Shown here: piece by piece, positions 23,321-35,079 of the stretch
Position numbering within the stretch: the first letter of the stretch is position 1
How the letters are laid out: the number at the start of each line of letters is the position of its first letter
Assembly (NCBI RefSeq): GCF_030848805.1
Contig: NC_092363.1
Span: 1,736,001-1,800,000, forward strand
Origin: Temnothorax longispinosus
Taxonomy: Eukaryota; Arthropoda; Insecta; Hymenoptera; Formicidae
Length of the DNA stretch: 64,000 nucleotides
Direction: 5' to 3'
Program-made: the position numbers and the translations under genes
The notes under the pieces: model-generated
Database searches by the model: none
What the model was told of the DNA's origin: nothing
Seen by the model: only the letters and a program-made list of their open reading frames with translations

Positions 23321-26300
23321 GAGGAGCGAATAAATGGTCTCGAGGCTGCGATCCTTTATGTAACGACCAACCCGTCGTGCGCGAGAAAGCGGCACTCTAT
23401 TTTTAAATGAGTCGATTCGAATGAAATTATGCAGGAGCAGAGCTAACCGCGTGAAATGTCGTTTCTCTTATTTATTTTAGAAAAATATGATAAAAATTGT
23501 GCATTATTACGTTGCGTCATAAGCGGAGGAAGAAATCTGCGCGTACTATATTGTATGAAAGGCAATCTGTCTGGAATATTAGAAGAAAGATATAGTCTAT
23601 CTCGTTTCGTATTGGGAAACGGTCCTCTTTCCCAATTAAAAAAAAATCACTGTGCACTGGGAGCGATTACGCCTCCGCCTTCGAATCGGACCCTTTTCTA
23701 TTACGAGGGGTAGGAAGAAAAATGTTGGCGCGGAAAGCGTCGATTTTTCCCGAGCGGCAGGTAACGGCGGCCTCGATTAAGTGCCTACAATGTGCATTAC
23801 GTGTCAAGTAGAATCAACGGCTGTAATCGACTCCCATAGGAACGCGACACGACTGGCCGCGTTATGTCGAATGTTAATTAGTGAAAAGACTTCTACGTCG
23901 CGTGTTGTGAAATAATGAAATAAAATGCGAGATTATGCATGCTCAGAAAATATTCGTCAGGAAAATCTCTCTTTTTTTCCTCGAAAATAATATTCTTTCT
24001 CGTCGCGAAAGGAAGCTGTGTCCGATGCGTGTTACGCAAATGAGAATTCGGATCAATAGCAACTGGATACGCGGACGCGAATTTCGTACGCAAATAGGAG
24101 CGATTCGACCGCGAAACTTTTTCTCACGATCGATCGGAGCGTAATCTTAAATCGATAGTCATCGGTGCCGCCGATTGCACGCTAGCCCTATTACTGACGA
24201 TCCGTTTATTGGTTCCTTTTCCTGCCAATATCAGACGCAGCTATAAAGCGTGCTCACAATGCCGCGCCTACACATATTCATTTATGAGCTACGTCAGCAA
24301 TCTATTGTAAAATGTCATGCGAGTGAAAGATCTGATATTAAATATCCTTAATATACGTGCCAATAGCAATAAATTTCTAGTACCTATGCTCCACGGCTTC
24401 GTAAATATTGTAGGATGTTGCAATAATGATTGCAAACAATATCAAATATTTTTAATATGTTAAAAAAATATTTAAGCAATCAACCATTAACCAACTAACA
24501 GGATATTACCAATAAAAGATTCAAAATATATAAAAGTAATTTAAGAAGAGGTACATTAAATTTTGCAAACTAATACTGCAAATTGAATACTAGTTTCGAA
24601 GAATATTAAATTAATTGAAGCTAAATGTTAATGAGTTTGTGTGTTGAAAGATTCAATATTTAATGTAATATTAAAATTTACATTTTTCTAACATAAGGGA
24701 GTACCTCTGATGTAGGTTAGACGAGGAGCTTGGCGTGTAGGATTTCCTTTTCTGCAAATGCAATTCGTCCATCGAGTATTGTGTAACATTGAACGTCTAG
24801 GCCCCATCACATGATAACATCTCTTCCTTCCAAACACAGCGTAATCATTCGGAAAAGGCGATAAGTATTTCGGGGATCTTTGGGAACCTCTTCTTCTCCA
24901 TATGCGAAAAAGACGAGTTTCCAGTTTTCAATTGTCTTCTGAGCGGTTGTCACGGCGCCGCTCGCGGAAACTGGAAGCAGCATATACATACGCGTATTTT
25001 TTTTGCTGTCGCAAAAACATGTCTCTATGTATAGATACATACGCAACGTTGTGCACGCTATGCATTTTAATACACGTCGGACTAAGGAAGAAACGACGAA
25101 GGGTACACTCGTGGTAATAACCGAAATGGGATTGAAATATAAAAAATGCAATTGTCTCTACGAGTGGGCTGTACGATAGAAAAAAAAGAACCTATCGCGG
25201 AGCGAATGTGAGATGTATGTACGCTCGCGGAATTACCGCATTATGCAGCAAGACGCGCCTTCTTCCGCTAACGAAACGTTTTCTCTGTAATCATAAATAA
25301 TAACACGCATATGTATATCCTGAAACTGCACGGACTCTGGATATGAAATAGCGGTACGATAAAATGCGCGCATACGGAAATCCATAATACATGTATGTCG
25401 TATGGCATCGTAACAATCAAACAACGGTATAATTGGAACGCAGCCCACAAAAAAAAAATAAACGATCGAGATATCTTTCGATATCTTATACTGCAAAATG
25501 TGGCTTAGGTATGATAAATATTTAAATATCAGTAAATTTTTATCTTGCGTAATTTAGCGAGACTACATGCGTTATTTAATTTGAAGTAAATATGCTAAAC
25601 ACACTGTCATTCTTTAATTTATAGAAAGCACTGAAATTCATGGAAGAGGAGTGAAATTTAAGTTGAAAAATTTAGCTAAGATGAGCTGGTGCCAGGAACC
25701 GCCGGTTGGCGTGTCTGAAAGACTCGGTCCTAAGCTCTGCCATGCACAGATTATTACAGCTTTTATCGATTGTACCATGCTCCTATTGTTGATTTCTTGT
25801 CGCCAGAAGCTCGATAAACTAACCGAATTATTTTAATTCGTACGTAAAAGTCCACCCTTACATAAGTATCAAGCTATTCCTACGATGACAAGCATAATGA
25901 GTTTGCATGACGCTTAAATCTGCCAACTAATAATACAACAGCTATTACTAACTTTATTTTTAATGTAATGTAACACTCTAATTAAGAAAAGAAAAATTAA
26001 AGAAATTATTTAAAAAATAATATTAAAGCTTTTATATAATTTCTAAGATATTTATTATCGTTATTTAAATTTCGTTTTAAAATATGACGCGATATATTGA
26101 TAATGCAAAATCATTTAAGAACGTGAGATACTCTCTTTCTCTTTCTAGATTTGGATGGATTTATCTTCTTAATGAACGAACGATTCAATAATCACCTTCT
26201 AGATTAGAGAGCGATTAAGACTAGTTAGCTAAGAAGTGGAATCACGAGACACTGTCGTGTCTCGCGCCAAGTCACGCACAGCAAACAGTAAAGTGGACCG

Positions 26301-27563
26301 TGTATCAACGCGGCCTCTCTAATTGAGAATATCTCAGCTTATCGGATCTTAGTAACGACTGGATCAACCAATTTCGAAATAATCGATAACTAGCACTTGG
26401 ATCATACAAGATTATACAATTCTAATAATTGGGATAAGCTATAACTCTTTTCTATATAAGGATTTCAATTGCATTGACTGTATCTTTTTATATAAGTATG
26501 TAAATTCATGTATATAAAATATACGAAATAAAATAGTGCTGTTTTACCTATATGCAATCTTATACTGGTCAAATGTTTCTCCTACTAAAGTAATGACGCA
26601 AAAAATTGCCCCAATTGAAAATAAAAAAACTATTCACAATGTATAACTTAAATCTTTTTTGTAATATAATTTAAATCTTAAATTTTTCATGTCATTTGAA
26701 ATCGTGAAACTTCAAATTCTAGAATTTCGCGAAATCATGTTTTTTCTAATTCTCGGAAAATACTTGGAATTTTAGTGAGTACAGCCTCCTTGCTGCGTTT
26801 ATATTCTGCTATACTTTGTCAATTTTTTAGGCATTTAATTGTCGTAATTTTTAGTTTCCGAGATTCAACATTTTTGTAATTCCTGGAAATGTAATAAATA
26901 AAATCTTGAAATTTTAGATTTAGATAATACAATTTCTTTGTTTATTATGTTCTTTCTGATATTTATTGATTTCATGAATTTGATATCTTTATTATTGAAA
27001 AGATTATTATAATCGTGTAAGTGACTTTCTAATCATCCAAATTGTTGCAAAATAATCTATCTTTAATATAATGTGCTTCGGTAATATTATTAAAAATAAA
27101 AAGTCTTGGTCAAAAATAAAGTTTTCTTCATAAAATAAACTCACCATAGATAAATTAGGAACACGATATTACTGATTATCGATATATGTATTATATATAG
27201 TTTATTTCCTCCCTTTGAGGGTCGGAAGTTTTTACAAGGAACGTACCTTTTACAAATTCAGTCACCCATCTCCGGATCTCCCCCGTCTGGCCATCTGCGA
27301 CCTTACATACTATTGTGCGACCTACATCCCTCGCCCCTTCTTTCCTACCCTGCCCTCCTCTTCTCCATTTCTTCTCGATCGTCCTTCCTTCCCGCGTCTT
27401 ACTCTCCTCTACGTGTACCAATCACCTTCGTCTCCATTTCCTTATTCCCCTTCTCTCCCTCCATCTACCCCTCACGGCCTCTTCTCATTTATCACCTGTG
27501 GATCAAATTAGCTATTATATATAATAGCTTTAGATATTAGATATTATAGCTTTAGATTATCAA

Positions 27564-27722
27564 GGCTCAGTCACAATGAGAGGAATAAGGAATAAGATAA
27601 AGGAATTAAGAATAAGGCATGTTGCATCTCACTTTAATGTACGTGTAATGAAGTGAGATGCGACATTCCCTTATTTCTTATTCCTTTATCTTATTCCTTA
27701 TTCCTCTCATTGTGACTGAGCC
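27564..27722. mobile_element. Foldback MITE nested in the LINE relic
   Basis: A 159-bp near-perfect palindrome. GGCTCAGTCACAATGAGAGG at the left pairs with CCTCTCATTGTGACTGAGCC at the right. The arms are about 70 bp each, with a short loop around TAATGTACGTGTAATG. The high arm identity suggests a recent insertion or gene conversion. It interrupts the 3' part of the retrotransposon and so is younger than it. Confidence 0.9.
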
Positions 27723-27824
27723 CTTATAATACCTTCTATATACCTCTATGCTTATCCCTTACTATCTACACCCTCTCGTTCATCTCCTTTTCCTATCTGT
27801 CCTACCTGTCTTTTATCTCTCCTA

Positions 27825-28505
27825 CTATATCTGCGCCTCCCTCCATCTTTCCTCCTCTTCATCCCAGTACCACTCCATTCCATCTATCCATAGCCTCCTA
27901 TTGTCCTCTACCTTCACCCTTCTCCCTTTTCTTCTTTCCATTCTTGCTTTCTCCACTATCCTCCATCTTGTTCTCCTCTCCTCCATTGTCAAGCCCTCGT
28001 CCACACCTATTTCCCATCTCTTCTTTATCTTCCATGCCCTTTCCAGTAGATCCCTCTTGTCCTTCTCTTCCTCCAGCTCCACCAAAAGCACCTCCTTTCC
28101 TCCTTCTCCCATCCTTTCCACCACCCCCCTCACCATTACCTTTCTCCCCAGCTCCTTCTCCATTATCATCTCCATTATCTTCCTCCTTTCCTCCGGCTCC
28201 TCTCCTTCGATCCCCCTCCATATTATATTCTTCTTTCGCTTCTCTCTCCTGCCCAGCTCCTCTTCCTTTTCCCTCTCTATTTCCTCACTTTCTTCCTCTC
28301 TCTTTTTTCTTTTCTCCTCTGCTCTCCCTTTTACCTTCCTCCATAGCTCTCTCTCCTCTTCCGTCTCCGCCTCTTCGCTCTCTTCGTGTTTCGTCTCATC
28401 ATCTTCTTCTTCCCTTCTCCTCTCATCTGTCAATATCTCTTTTATCTGCGTCAACTCCTGCCTTATTCGCTTCAGTTCCATCACCAACTCCTCCATCCAA
28501 TCCAT
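27825..28505 (-). CDS. ORF1-like protein of a non-LTR retrotransposon
   Basis: The first in-frame ATG is at 28505 (MDWMEELVMELKRIRQEL). The open frame reaches 28538 but only through a GTG. The protein has about 226 residues. The first half is a highly charged Glu/Arg/Lys coiled-coil region. The second half begins KKNIIWRGIEG, continues with ELGRKVMVRGVV and VLLVELEEEKDKRDLLE, and ends near RRLWIDGMEW. This layout (coiled coil, RRM-like NIIWRGI block, C-terminal domain) is that of LINE ORF1 proteins, which bind element RNA. It is not listed as a host gene because of its terminal context and the flanking target duplication. The frame is intact, so the copy may be fairly young. The opposite strand is also open because the DNA is nearly pure purine/pyrimidine. 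Confidence 0.65.
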   Translation of the reverse strand: MDWMEELVMELKRIRQELTQIKEILTDERRREEEDDETKHEESEEAETEEERELWRKVKGRAEEKRKKREEESEEIEREKEEELGRREKRKKNIIWRGIEGEEPEERRKIMEMIMEKELGRKVMVRGVVERMGEGGKEVLLVELEEEKDKRDLLERAWKIKKRWEIGVDEGLTMEERRTRWRIVEKARMERRKGRRVKVEDNRRLWIDGMEWYWDEEEERWREAQI

Positions 28506-28700
28506 CCTGTGCTGATTCACTTTATTTTCCTTCGTCACTTTCTCAAGAGTGTTCGCTCTTCGCTGTTGTGCGTTGTGCCTACTGTCTGCTGTTTACTGTT
28601 TACTCGTCCCGCCAATCCTTCGACTCCAGCGCTCCCTACCTGCCTCTGTCGTCCTTCTTCACTCCTGCTTCTTTTCTTACCGACTTACTGATTGTCGATA

Positions 28701-28943
28701 ATATATAATCATCATATACAATTGTAGCTCACTCGGCGAGCAAGTTAGCTGCTTTGCCGGCTTGAACATGAGATAAATCCTTTTGGTCTCGTCAGCTCTC
28801 GTATGTTCTCAGTTTTGGACGAGAATTGGCGGCAATTGTACATATATCTGTTCTATGTAGGTTAGATTTCCATCCAAAGGCTTATAATTCTTGAGATATT
28901 TAAACATCTGATTTGCGTTCTCGTGAGAAATTCAAGACCGGCC
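28701..28943 (+). promoter_or_regulatory. Upstream region of the dCMP deaminase gene
   Basis: Only about 240 bp separate the retrotransposon's target duplication from the deaminase start codon, so the core promoter and 5' UTR probably lie here (inference). No clear TATA box or initiator was singled out. The retrotransposon's 5' end points away from the gene, on the minus strand. Confidence 0.4.
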
Positions 28944-29888
28944 ATGGCGGGAACGTTATGCGAAGGGTATATTTTTATTTCAATGTGAAAATATATATAT
29001 TTATTCCTACAATGAATATACGTTGCGAGAATAAAGATATTTAGGATACGAATTTCAATTGTTATTGATACCCAATTTTTTTTTTTTAATATAAAATGTA
29101 GAGGTAGTTCTAAGAGAACGTCGTACATTGATTGGGACGAATATTTCATGGCCATTGCGTTCCTCTCTGCGAAACGGAGCAAAGATCCCTGCACCCAGGT
29201 CGGTGCGTGTATCGTTAATAATGACAAGAGAATCGTCGGTATTGGCTACAACGGGATGCCCATGGGATGCAGTGACGATGAGTTCCCTTGGAATAAGGGC
29301 CCCCATACTAGTTTAGACGCAAAATTTCTTTATGGTACAATCAACAACTTTTTTTTTACAAAATATTTATGAGAAAATTAAAAGATAATATGAACGAGAT
29401 ATTATTTAAAAAATAATATTATTTAAAAAAATTTTGTCAATCTGTTAACGTTGGGTTGCAGTGTGTCATGCGGAGGTGAATGCGGTCCTGAACAAAAATT
29501 CAAGCGACGTTAAAGACTGCACGATATACGTTGCCCTATTCCCGTGCAACCAGTGCGCGAAAGTAATAATACAATCCGGCATAAAAAGCGTCATATACAT
29601 GTCCGACAAATACGCTCACAAAGTCGAGACAATAGCCGCGAAAAGAATGTTCGATGCCGCAGGCGTGAAGTATAGGTATACTTTGCTTCTCGGCAATTGC
29701 GTGCATTTTGATTTATTTCTGCGATCGCAGACGGCTCATGGAAAAATTCTTTCATTTGTTTCTATTCTAGGCAGTACGTCCCAAAGAATACAAAAATAGA
29801 AATTAATTTCAGCGACATTAACTGGACCGAGATGAACCAATTGCCGCAAACTCCGACAAAACAGGAAGATCAAAGAAATGAGGATTAA
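28944..29888 (+). CDS. Deoxycytidylate (dCMP) deaminase, complete, 4 exons
   Basis: Exons 28944-28966, 29102-29334, 29462-29675 and 29771-29888 join in frame across three short GT-AG introns into 195 codons plus TAA. The enzyme converts dCMP to dUMP, supplying thymidylate synthase; family members are cytosolic and allosterically controlled by dCTP and dTTP. Seen in the sequence: the zinc-site HAE at residues 88-90 (His88 ligand, Glu90 proton shuttle), PCNQC with Cys114 and Cys117, and the substrate-site block GYNGMPMGC at 56-64. The spacing of His and the two Cys matches the human enzyme with a four-residue offset. Start chosen: the ATG in GCCATGGCGG, with donor GAAGG-GTATAT completing Gly8. 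The C-terminus (QTPTKQEDQRNED) is a polar tail. Length fits the family (about 180 residues). No damage is seen. Human equivalent: DCTD. Confidence 0.95.
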
Positions 29889-29919
29889 AATCACGTTGAT
29901 CACTATTTTGTCTTACACG

Positions 29920-29925
29920 AATAAA
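29920..29925 (+). terminator. Poly(A) signal AATAAA of the dCMP deaminase gene
   Basis: AATAAA lies 32 bases after the stop codon. A second copy is at 30065-30070. Either could direct 3'-end formation. Confidence 0.55.
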
Positions 29926-32900
29926 TCTGATTTGATAACGGACACGTGTATTGTATTTTTTTTTATTCTTTCAAAAAGTATTACGTTTATTTAGCTACGA
30001 ATAATAATAAGTTAATAAAAATTGGAAGAGGTATTTCTTTGCTATCCTCGTGGTAGTATGTTTCAATAAAAAAATGTTTCTTCTCATGTGTTTCTATTCA
30101 TTTATTTATTTTTTCACTTGACATTTCATTATAGAATGAATCCTTCCCGAGTAATGTTAAATCACCGGATAGCGCGCGTGGAAATACAACTTACGATTGT
30201 ATTGCTGGATATTGATTTTGTTTTCTTTTATGCTTTTTGGAAGTTCAGAGGACACTAATATTTACATATAAAAGTATTAATTAAGAGTAGGTACAAATGC
30301 AGGCTATATAAAGCAAACCTGCCTCTCTTCCTTCGATCTTCGCAGATCTGATAATCCCGTTTTATCCCGTTCTAATATTAATTAACCAGATGACGTGAAA
30401 AAAATAAATAAAACAATGTACAGAAAGCAAAACAAAGTGTAATAGGACTAAGATAGATTTTTAAGTATATGACACAACTCTCGGTTTATGCGTTTTACCA
30501 ACTGTACAAATTGTAAACAGTGACACAATATTCTTATGGCATAATAGAAATATGTAACAATGTTTATTTCTTCTTCGAATTAAGCGGAGCAAAGGTAGAC
30601 CAGTTTTACATGATATATAAATGTTTCCATGATGATGTAATATAATTAAAAGGAAACGGATTAAACGTAAAAGACGTTTGATACATATATATATGTATAT
30701 GCGCGTGTGTTAATACGTGTTTTATGTACATACTATACATATTCGAATTCGTTCAATTAAAATGCTATTTCACTTATTTTCCTCAGTCGTGATTACAATG
30801 CGAGGAAAGTTTAGAGACAATGAGCGCGATTACATTGCGGTATTCTGAATTCATCACATAGAAGTCGTTCGTATCGTAGAAAATTGAGATTTACAGCATA
30901 GAATACTATGCATCGTATAACAATGTAGTCAGATCAATAAGTAATATTTAGAATATCGCTTATCGAAACGGAATGTTGGCATTATAATTCATGCCAATAC
31001 TCTTTCGCCTTTGCTACATATTTGGTATACGTCAGAATGAGCAAATAAATATACTAATAAACTTGTTAATACAATTAATTTTATGTAACAAGATGACAAA
31101 TTCTGAGAACATGTAGATATTATTATTTGTGACTATTGTGGAGTATAAAACGCCAAAGATTTCATTTAAATGTCCCAATGTTCAGATATCTAGTGCGCAA
31201 AATTATTTAATGAAAATTGTCATTGCTGCAATTCCAAAAAAAGACACACTACTCATATTGAATAATTATTCTAATTCTGTGTGATGAATTCCAATTATAT
31301 TAAAAAATGGAAGAAGATATGGTTTAGAGAATAACCCAAGCTAGCTTTTCGTGCGATATTATGTTGGGGATTGAAAGGCGATTCTAGACTCTCGACAAAT
31401 TTGAATGCAACTCGCAATTAACGTTATTTATTTTCTATTTTTTTTATGCCTGTATATGTGATAAAAGTTCTTATCGTTCTTATATATCGAGGTAATAACC
31501 TCCGGTAAAGATTGGAGCAATTAATATGTGAACCTTGTCATGAACACATGAAAATTACGTACAGAGTTTCATTCATACTTTTGTAGAAAAAAAAATATTT
31601 AAGTGAAAAGTAAAAAAATTCAAAGAGATTAAAGTCTTCATTAGATGCATAGTCGTAAAGTCCAATTACTCTTAATAAATTAATAGAAATGTACACAATA
31701 ATGTAGTAGTTTACATTAAGCTTTAGAAAGTCAACCTAAATTATTGAGCGATAATTCTTCTCTATCAGCTCTAGAGTAATTTCACCGCAATCAACAAAAA
31801 CGATTATATGCAATTTTTCTTAATTTCATAAGTTTATAATTTCCAGGAAGTATTTCCATGCACTTACGGAAGGAATAATTAAAAAAATGATTTTAGAGGA
31901 CAACCGATCTTATTTTGTTAAAATTATTCTCCATCGACTCACCACTCGCGTCATTTTGTGATAATAGCCGGTATGAGATACTTTACGGGTGATTAAGGAG
32001 GTAAATATATATTATAACTAATACAATCAAACGTGTGTAGATATCTACTATATGTTTATGATTACTGTTATGACGTGTTTGAGTAGGTGATAAACATTCA
32101 GACAATATTGATCGGCGGCAAACTCATTTGTCGCTCATTCGAAAGAAAGTCGTAAGACATTATACACTTATTGATATAGTACCCGAAATATGTACAAACA
32201 TTATTTTAATAGCTCGGTAGTATCTACGTCATCTCGTATCGAAAATGTGTTTTTTTACGGGAAAAACTGAAAACCTATAAATATGTAGCATTATTTTCGG
32301 AAATCAAACGAGGTAATTATAACATCCTTTGACTTGTACCGGTAGGCTTTAAACCTTGTATTTATTAAAATTTCCGCAATCCGTCGATGTACACACGTAC
32401 GATGATATTCGCTATTAACACACTAACGGCTTTTCGATTTATGATATACTTTGGTAGTTTGCGTATACAAAACGCAGTTTAAAGTATCGTTCCTATAGTA
32501 ACTTTCACAGAGACTTTCGCAAACGGACACTACTTCCTTATTGACTTCTCGATGGAATTATCAGGGCTCCAATCCAAACGTAGATCATTACCCTGGGCAA
32601 AAACGCAGGAATTAAATGTGTGTCTAGGAGGAAAAGCGTTAGATCGTTTTGTTCATTGAAATCAACAGTTCACGGGTGAGGCGAACCAGAAGTTAGTACA
32701 CGATGTGGGGGAACGGAGTCCATCCAGATGCGACGACGGACATATGCACGGTACAGTAGTCGGTGCTTCGATGATCGTCTAGCGTTTTGCGGCCTCTACA
32801 TAGTAGAGCATTTATGTAGGCATCGCTGGAAATTGTACACCTTAAGTCGAGTAGAAATATTCGCATTAGAGCGCGCGTATGTATGTATACAAGTCTTGTC

Positions 32901-33199
32901 TTTTTTTGTACCAATGTGTTAGTTCTCGCACGTGTTATTTTACACACTGCACGTCCCGTACCACAAAACAGTCCGCACTTTCGTCGATTATTCCCCTCCC
33001 GTCCTGATCCCCGTCCCACTCCTCGCGTTTAGCGTCGCCGCCCACGATAAGCAGAACGTGTCAAATTAATCGGTCTCGATTGTTAACTAATATTTAGCTA
33101 AGTCGTCCTCTCTTTTTTTCTCATTATTTTCCTTCCTGTAAAATTCCGGACCGCGTTCCAGAAGTTGTAAGGCGGTCCGCACCTCGTCGTATATTATAA

Positions 33200-33205
33200 T
33201 TTATT
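33200..33205 (-). terminator. Candidate poly(A) signal for NAA15
   Basis: TTTATT on the plus strand is AATAAA on the minus strand, about 260 bases after the NAA15 stop. Other copies occur further down the AT-rich interval, so the site used is uncertain. Confidence 0.35.
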
Positions 33206-33461
33206 AGGATTGTTTATCCAGCACTGTCCTAGCACTTTTCGCACGTGAAATACTCTCGAAGAACAGTTCGTGTACAACACATGCTTTACTCGATTAGTTA
33301 TTTCGCCAATTTCGTTTCGTTTTTTTACCACGGCACCTAAAACGCGATTTTTTAACGTCCTCTAGCGCAGATCAGAAGAATCAGCTTCCGTACCCCGGCT
33401 CTCCATTGACTTGTCTAATTATGATAGTGATTCAGTGACGCTGCAATAGCGCGTGCCTGGA

Positions 33462-34576
33462 TCAGTTTTTGATCGAATTCTCTTTTTCTTGATGATTGTT
33501 GGCCTTCGGCTCGGGCGGCCGAAATGCGGTAGCGAATGGGAACCGCACGTGGCATTTCGTCATGTAGTCGGCTATCGTGTCGTCACAGTGTCCGAAGTCA
33601 CCGTTGCGCAATGCATCGAGCACCTTCGTGCAGTTCTGCAACGTCACGCCTTCGAGTTCCTCGATGCTCGTCACGAGGGACAGCGCCTTCGTCTGCACAG
33701 ACGGATCCAGAACGTACAGCATCCTCGCGCCCTGCAGCAGATGCGGCAGCGAATTCCTGTTCTTCTTCAAGTACTCGGCGTTCAGTTGGGCCGCCTTCGT
33801 ACTGGAGAAGATTCCGGCGGTCTGACGCTTCACCACCTCGCCGACCGCTCCTTCCAACGGCGATTTATTGGTGTGCAACAGAAAACGCACCAAACACGTA
33901 TGCAGATCTGGATTATTCACGTCCAACCGATGAGCGCGTTTTATCGAGCGTAACATGAGAAGAGTGCGACCTGTAAGAGAAACAGACATTTATTGTTTCA
34001 CGCCAATTGATTGTTAATCAGTTCTGCAAAATGGATTTCCATCAATTGCAACTTGACTTATATATATGCGCTATTAAAATATGCTCCTAGAGTACCTTTT
34101 CGAATATATATCTCGAAAGCCATGAGATGCGTCTCTATCCGATTCGACGCCAGTTCCTGTAAGGGCTGTAAAAACTTTATCGCTTGTTCCAGTGGATCTT
34201 CGACCTGAAAAAAATATTAATTTAATTACCATTAAAGAAATTATATTTTGCGGCTTGCGCTGATCTTCTCTGTATGTCTTTTGCATAAAAGACATCTCAG
34301 TGCCAACGCTTAAATGATAAGGCTAGCCAATCGAAGATAACATTCTCCATCCTCCTCTATCATCTCATATATTTATACTAACCCTTTCTAGCTTTTCCGG
34401 AATTAATTCGTCTAGCGTAGGCTGCTCGAGATCAGGGTCGTTCTGCTGCCGAGATTTATTATGTTGCTCTCTTTTCTCTTGAGCCTGAGCGGCCTGCTGC
34501 CGTTCGAGCTCGGCCTTTCTGCGCTGTTTCCTCTGTTTGTTTCTCAGCTTTTTCAATTCGGATGGCGCCAAGTTTT
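33462..34576 (-). CDS. NAA15: N-alpha-acetyltransferase auxiliary subunit NAA15, C-terminal three exons
   Basis: Exons 34576-34383, 34204-34096 and 33970-33462 join in frame (GT-AG introns, donors GTTAGT and GTACTC) and encode about 269 C-terminal residues ending SIKN-stop. NAA15 is the TPR-repeat scaffold of NatA, which anchors the catalytic NAA10 to ribosomes for co-translational N-terminal acetylation. Seen here: the Lys/Arg/Gln-rich basic helix (LKKLRNKQRKQRRKAELERQ), then ELIPEKLERVEDPLEQAIKF, ETHLMAFEIYIRKGRTLLML and the C-terminal helical region with SLPHLLQGARMLYVLDPS. Order and spacing follow animal NAA15, of about 860 residues, so about 600 residues are missing upstream. The 34576 exon begins in phase 1 after TTACAG, so it needs a preceding coding exon, which I could not find in the window. 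The insect orthologue could also be called NAA15/16. Confidence 0.9.
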
Positions 34577-34756
34577 CTGTAACACAGCAAAAAGAAGAAC
34601 GTCATCTTCAACGCATGTATCGATATCTAGATACACGTATATGTCGCAACTTTGCGATCGAAGAAAGCACGTAGAAAAATCGTTTACCCGTTCAGCAAGT
34701 AAAATCAATCTTTTGCTTACAGTCTAGTTTGTTACCGTTTTTAATTTGCGACTTAT

Positions 34757-34892
34757 GCCCATTTCTCCCAATCAGATTGACTTTAATCTCAGTTTAACTT
34801 ACTTTTTGTCTTCTTCTAATTCTTAGAAGTAGAAAGAGATGAAAAGTAAGTTAAACCAAGATTAAAATTAATCTGCATTGGTAGAAATGGAC
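34757..34892. mobile_element. Foldback MITE with GCCCATTTCT ends
   Basis: A 136-bp element whose ends GCCCATTTCT and AGAAATGGAC are inverted. Inner pairing includes AGTTTAACTTACTTTT with AAAAGTAAGTTAAACC. It resembles the half element at 1-78 and, more distantly, the GGCCCAGTTTCAC family. It lies 180 bp above the most upstream NAA15 exon seen. Confidence 0.8.
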
Positions 34893-35079
34893 ATTAAACA
34901 AAAATGGTTTACGGATGTAACCACGACTTCCCCTTTATGATTCAACAAGCAGTTACTCAATATTGGCGGTTAGCGCACATGAATGCCGGGAGCTGTAGCC
35001 TTTTAAAATTTTTTCATTGTTACGCAAGTTTCCTCCCCCCCTCTCCGTTTTCTTAAAGCGAATGAGACCAGTTTCGAAA

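Larger units (their letters stand above)
11415..27168. other. 15.7 kb without a recognised gene
   Basis: No coding exon could be supported on either strand. The stretch holds the foldback at 14234, a two-unit tandem repeat at 14993, MITE copy D, two CpG-rich patches (about 18.1-18.9 and 22.7-23.3 kb) and very AT-rich DNA from about 24.3 to 27.1 kb. If the GAS2-like gene has 5' exons or a promoter above 11,414 they would lie here, and the CpG-rich patches are the obvious places to look (inference). Short exons without a known domain could be missed. Confidence 0.5.
27185..28684 (-). mobile_element. Internally deleted LINE-like non-LTR retrotransposon
   Basis: On the minus strand the element opens with a GC-rich leader, carries an ORF1-like gene (28505-27825), then only about 470 bp of its own sequence, and ends AGGGAGGAAATAAACTATAT. 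It is bounded by TTACTGATTGTCGATA at 28685-28700 and TTACTGATTATCGATA at 27169-27184, a 16-bp target duplication with one mismatch. No reverse transcriptase or endonuclease motif is present, so ORF2 is missing. A 159-bp foldback inserted later at 27564-27722. Without it the element is about 1.34 kb, far shorter than the several kb usual for a full LINE. The family (Jockey, I, R1 or other) cannot be fixed without ORF2. Confidence 0.75.
29889..33461. other. AT-rich interval between two convergent genes
   Basis: About 3.6 kb of AT-rich DNA with no supported ORF between the stop of the deaminase (plus) and the stop of NAA15 (minus). It must hold both 3' UTRs. I saw no inverted-repeat element of the kind common elsewhere in the window, which makes it unusually free of recognisable transposons. 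A GC-richer block lies at about 32.7-33.1 kb. Confidence 0.6.

Noticed and set aside
27748..28708. Two plus-strand frames of about 255 codons rich in Ser, Pro, Leu and Phe
   Set aside because: They are the antisense of the purine-rich retrotransposon ORF1. Pyrimidine-only DNA lacks stop codons in several frames, so openness says nothing.
33453..33958. Plus-strand frames of 140-166 codons
   Set aside because: They are shadows of the last NAA15 exon, which has strong family similarity on the minus strand.
34711..34740. Possible splice donor (GTAAGC) upstream of the NAA15 exon at 34,576
   Set aside because: The donor would leave a T that joins with AA to make a TAA stop, and the preceding sequence is not coding.
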